From Collodictyon triciliatum (Eukaryota; CRuMs): a stretch of 26,133 nucleotides of DNA. Of this stretch, positions 23,801-26,133 are shown piece by piece; within the stretch, counting starts at the first letter, position 1; each line of letters opens with the position of its first letter. The stretch covers positions 1 to 26,133 of the forward strand of contig JBHJMP010000624.1 of assembly GCA_043381765.1 (NCBI GenBank), in the 5' to 3' direction. A program made the translations under genes and the position numbers. The notes under the pieces are model-generated. The model ran no database searches and was not told the DNA's origin. It saw nothing but the letters and a program-made list of their open reading frames with translations.

Positions 23801-25154
23801 CATGCGAAACGAAACAGGTACTCTTTGGTATTTCGTCACTTATTTATGGTCAGACGGGTACAACATGAACTGAAGCAGGCTTGGATACCCCAAGTGAAGC
23901 AAAAGTTTATCGAAAGTGTGGTATCTGTCGAGTGGAAAGCTATTGTAGGTTTTATAATATGAATGTAACAGAAATAAGAGAATGACGTGGAAAATCCTTT
24001 CATCTTAAAATTAGCTCTATATTGGTGTATTTTATAGTGGCGTCTACGAAATCACATGTCATTTTTTATAGACGGACTTCAGTTCTATCTCCAGGTTTTT
24101 TTTTGAAATAATTTCTTGTTTAAATATGTGGTTATGTTTACAGCTATATTGATTGCACTATCGATTTTATGTAGGTGGATGTTGTCGATGCTCAATTTTC
24201 ACAGTTTGTGAAGAAAGTACAGGAATGTCAAGACTTTGAGCTAATCAAACGCTTTCACGATGAATTTTTGAATACTGTGGTTTCGCAGTGTTTCGGTAAA
24301 TTCTTCCTCTATAACCCGCCTTAAAAAAAAACTAACATATTATATCGTTTTATTATTCGGTCTAGTTGAGAACAAAATTGCATCCACTCTGATGAATTTA
24401 TTTCAGGTTTATTTTGAAAAAAAATATATGATAACTTTATCCTAAATCGGTCTATACTTACGCAATCGGAAAGCATGCGCTGTGACGGCTCTGTATAGTG
24501 CAATTTCATTATTAACTGATGCTAAATCGTGCATGATTTGCTTATAATTACTAGCAATGCTTGAGTTTATGTGCGGTCATTTCGTCGGACAGTCCGACGC
24601 ACCACAAGGAAAAAGTGAATGAAATCACTCAGGTGAAATACAGCTTTTGTAATTTATTTTTTCTAAGCATAAAATAAAATAAAAAAAAATCAATTTGTTG
24701 CTTAGTTTTGCGTGTCCTTGTTATCTATGTATTATTGTTGTTGTGACACTATGTCTTCTTTCCTCTCAGAGCGCTTTTTTTTTTGTGCAAATTACAGAAA
24801 TACAACCTCCAATTTGGGATTCTCTACACCGCATTAACACGTTCTTCTGCACTTGCTGCGTTGGCTCTCCGGTTTTTTTTCCTTTTGAATCTCTTTTTTT
24901 TTTTTCTTCTTTCTATTGTGTGGCTGTGCGATATGTAGATGCTCTGCTTTTTTTCTATATTGAACTACCATATGTCTTCTTATATATACTTCAAGGACAT
25001 TTTAATAACTACAATTCACTGTATCATTTCTTGCTTTCTATTCGAACACAGAATCGATTACAATGGATATTTCAGCAGGAACAGTTCATTATCAGCGCTT
25101 CACCCCACGCTTAATTCTTCAATACGCTCCTCCATATTTACCCCGATGGTATAA
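20851..25154 (+). CDS. TUBGCP4: Gamma-tubulin complex component 4 (GCP4)
   Basis: Twenty exons: 20851-21015, 21155-21266, 21400-21497, 21642-21758, 21889-21905, 21973-22102, 22186-22247, 22408-22553, 22608-22696, 22844-22930, 23069-23174, 23280-23366, 23623-23722, 23818-23944, 24038-24094, 24175-24295, 24366-24406, 24555-24632, 24798-24871, 25052-25154. Phases close to give 638 aa and a TAA stop, near the 667 aa human protein. Colinear GCP4 landmarks are MLHEVLLALLG (start), YHGAQILN, LYKQMSAWMLYG, FIPSFISMSIAEKIHFVGK, FYQSFIDE, VFRHLFMVRRVQHEL, WRLRNHMSFFIDGLQFYLQ (the GCP signature), QDFELIKRFHDEFL and LRIDYNGYFSRN near the end. The protein is a fixed subunit of the gamma-tubulin ring complex that nucleates microtubules at the spindle pole. 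The 17-nt exon at 21889 is inferred from phase and could be longer. AATAAA at 25259 is a likely polyA signal. Confidence 0.93.
22306..22370 (+). repeat. (TTTTA)n pentanucleotide microsatellite in GCP4 intron 7
   Basis: About a dozen TTTTA units, with one longer copy, lie just upstream of the acceptor of exon 22408-22553. The tract is T-rich on the sense strand. Confidence 0.95.
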
Positions 25155-25492
25155 ACTGTCCTCGAAAATCCTTTGATTTTTTTTAACTCTAGGTTACATT
25201 CGGTGTACTTTATCGCTGTTTATGTAATTACAATTTGCCGAAAACGAGAACCGTGCAAAATAAAATAAGAAAAGAATATTAATTATTGGGTAAGATTCCT
25301 CGGAGAACATCGGTTTTTTTTTCTAAAAAAAAAAAAGGGCTTTATAGATGGTATCGTCTGGTTCACCATTTGTCTAGCTTTTTTTTCGCCATGAGTTTCT
25401 ATGAAATAAAGAACTTGAATTTCTGGGTTTATCACCAACAAATACCACAGAAAAGTTTGGTGATAACACAGAAAGAGCAGTATAAAGAAATG
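25155..25492. other. Convergent intergenic region between GCP4 and CWC27
   Basis: AT-rich sequence between the 3' ends of GCP4 (+) and CWC27 (-). Apart from the GCP4 AATAAA, I see no feature. A further CWC27 exon could lie here if the GC donor at 25525 is used. Confidence 0.5.
25259..25264 (+). terminator. AATAAA polyadenylation signal of GCP4
   Basis: A canonical AATAAA lies 104 nt after the GCP4 stop codon, in the AT-rich gap between the convergent GCP4 and CWC27 genes. Confidence 0.6.
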
Positions 25493-25998
25493 CTAGAGGA
25501 TGAAATAGTGGAGATAAGGACTTGCCTGCTGATGCGAGTTTACGCGAGGCGCTTTATAGCCAGATTTCTCTCGAGGGTCAAGCACAATATAGTCATCCTC
25601 CTGGCTCTGAAGCACGGGGTCCTACGAGAGTGGGTTGCGCACACCCAAACGCATTTGCGTGGTCACTTCTCAAATAACGTGCCAGAAGAACAAGAAATAC
25701 TTTGACGAAAAATACGAGGAATATAACAGTAGTATTAATAGCAATCATGACCGATTCGTAAAAGTCTCACCCGCACACGGGACTCTTTTTCGAAAACTAA
25801 GCGATGGTTCATCCACCCAGCATCAGAATCCCTCACTTTTTCAGACTCATCAGCTGTGTGTGGCTTGTCTGGCTGCTCATCCTCTCCGTGGTCAGTGGGC
25901 TCCAGCCCGTCGTCTGTGTTTCGTTCTTTCGGCGCTTCTTCGCCCTCGTGAGTGGTTGATGCCAGCTTGGTTTTGAATCCTTGCAATAGCCTCAGGGT
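25493..25998 (-). CDS. CWC27: CWC27-like spliceosome-associated cyclophilin, C-terminal part only
   Basis: Two exons are visible on the - strand: 25998-25771 and 25606-25493 (stop TAG), joined in phase 0 by a GTGAGA donor. The first encodes LLQGFKTKL, then a long Asp/Glu-rich linker, then SDAGWMNHRLVFEKESR, which matches the CWC27 tail motif (GWM.H.L.FE). The second begins SQEDDYIVLDPREK, matching the following family motif (D..E.YDPR). CWC27 is a catalytically inactive-type cyclophilin of the activated spliceosome. The cyclophilin domain would lie upstream, beyond the window and the poly-T run (poly-A on the sense strand). A perfect GC donor (CAG|GCAAGT, 25528-25520) could skip the TAG and extend the protein into another exon. 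The gene is truncated by the window, not visibly broken. Confidence 0.78.
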
Positions 25999-26036
25999 CT
26001 GGGAATTTGTTTTGTCTTTGTTTTTTGTCCTTTTGT

Positions 26037-26038
<2 letters not shown>

Positions 26039-26133
<95 letters not shown>
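26039..26133 (+). repeat. Poly-T homopolymer at the window end
   Basis: Ninety-five consecutive T run to the last base. On the CWC27 sense strand this is intronic poly-A about 40 nt before the acceptor of exon 25998-25771. It is likely an assembly-terminating homopolymer, and its length is not to be trusted. Confidence 0.95.

Noticed and set aside
25391-25705. A 104-codon + strand ORF beginning MSFYEIKN, with a Trp-containing helical look (GVLREWVAH).
   Set aside because: It is antisense to two CWC27 exons that match family motifs and splice in phase, so it is a shadow.

Overview
The window is nuclear DNA of an intron-dense eukaryote, probably a unicellular or zoosporic lineage. I could thread seven protein-coding genes through about 80 short GT-AG introns (most 45-200 nt) with exon phases that close at every junction. 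All three stop codons end real genes (TGA, TAA, TAG), so the nuclear code looks standard. Simple-sequence repeats are abundant, mostly in introns. Two N runs (11706-11805 and 19219-20057) are scaffold gaps. I cannot name the species.

Layout, left to right. (1) + strand 214-1043: CTDNEP1/Dullard-type CTD phosphatase (DLDET motif). (2) + strand 1176-3687: secreted animal-type glutaminyl-peptide cyclotransferase (QPCT), 8 exons, 339 aa. (3) - strand 8697-3870: a long coiled-coil protein of about 923 codons with a basic, SP/TP-rich, AT-hook-like tail. Its architecture resembles SYCP1/ZYP1 synaptonemal-complex transverse filaments, and one exon carries an in-frame TGA. (4) - strand 15920-9410: a Trp-rich SFI1-like centrin-binding-repeat protein, 25 exons, 931 aa. 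(5) - strand 20376(or further)-16148: a MADBUB (BUB1/BUBR1/Mad3) spindle-checkpoint protein whose kinase domain has lost both catalytic aspartates (HGN, NFD). (6) + strand 20851-25154: gamma-tubulin complex component 4 (GCP4), 20 exons, 638 aa. (7) - strand 25998-25493: the C-terminal end of a CWC27 spliceosomal cyclophilin, cut off by the window edge in a poly-T run.

Genes 3 to 6 (possible meiotic synapsis protein, SFI1-like, MADBUB, GCP4) all bear on chromosome segregation and the spindle pole. MADBUB and GCP4 are divergent across a short AT-rich intergenic region that may be a shared promoter. Gene ends tend to be GC-rich and gene interiors AT-rich. Most annotations come from reading exon translations against remembered family motifs. 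Exon boundaries are inferred from GT/AG sites plus phase and have not been checked with RNA.
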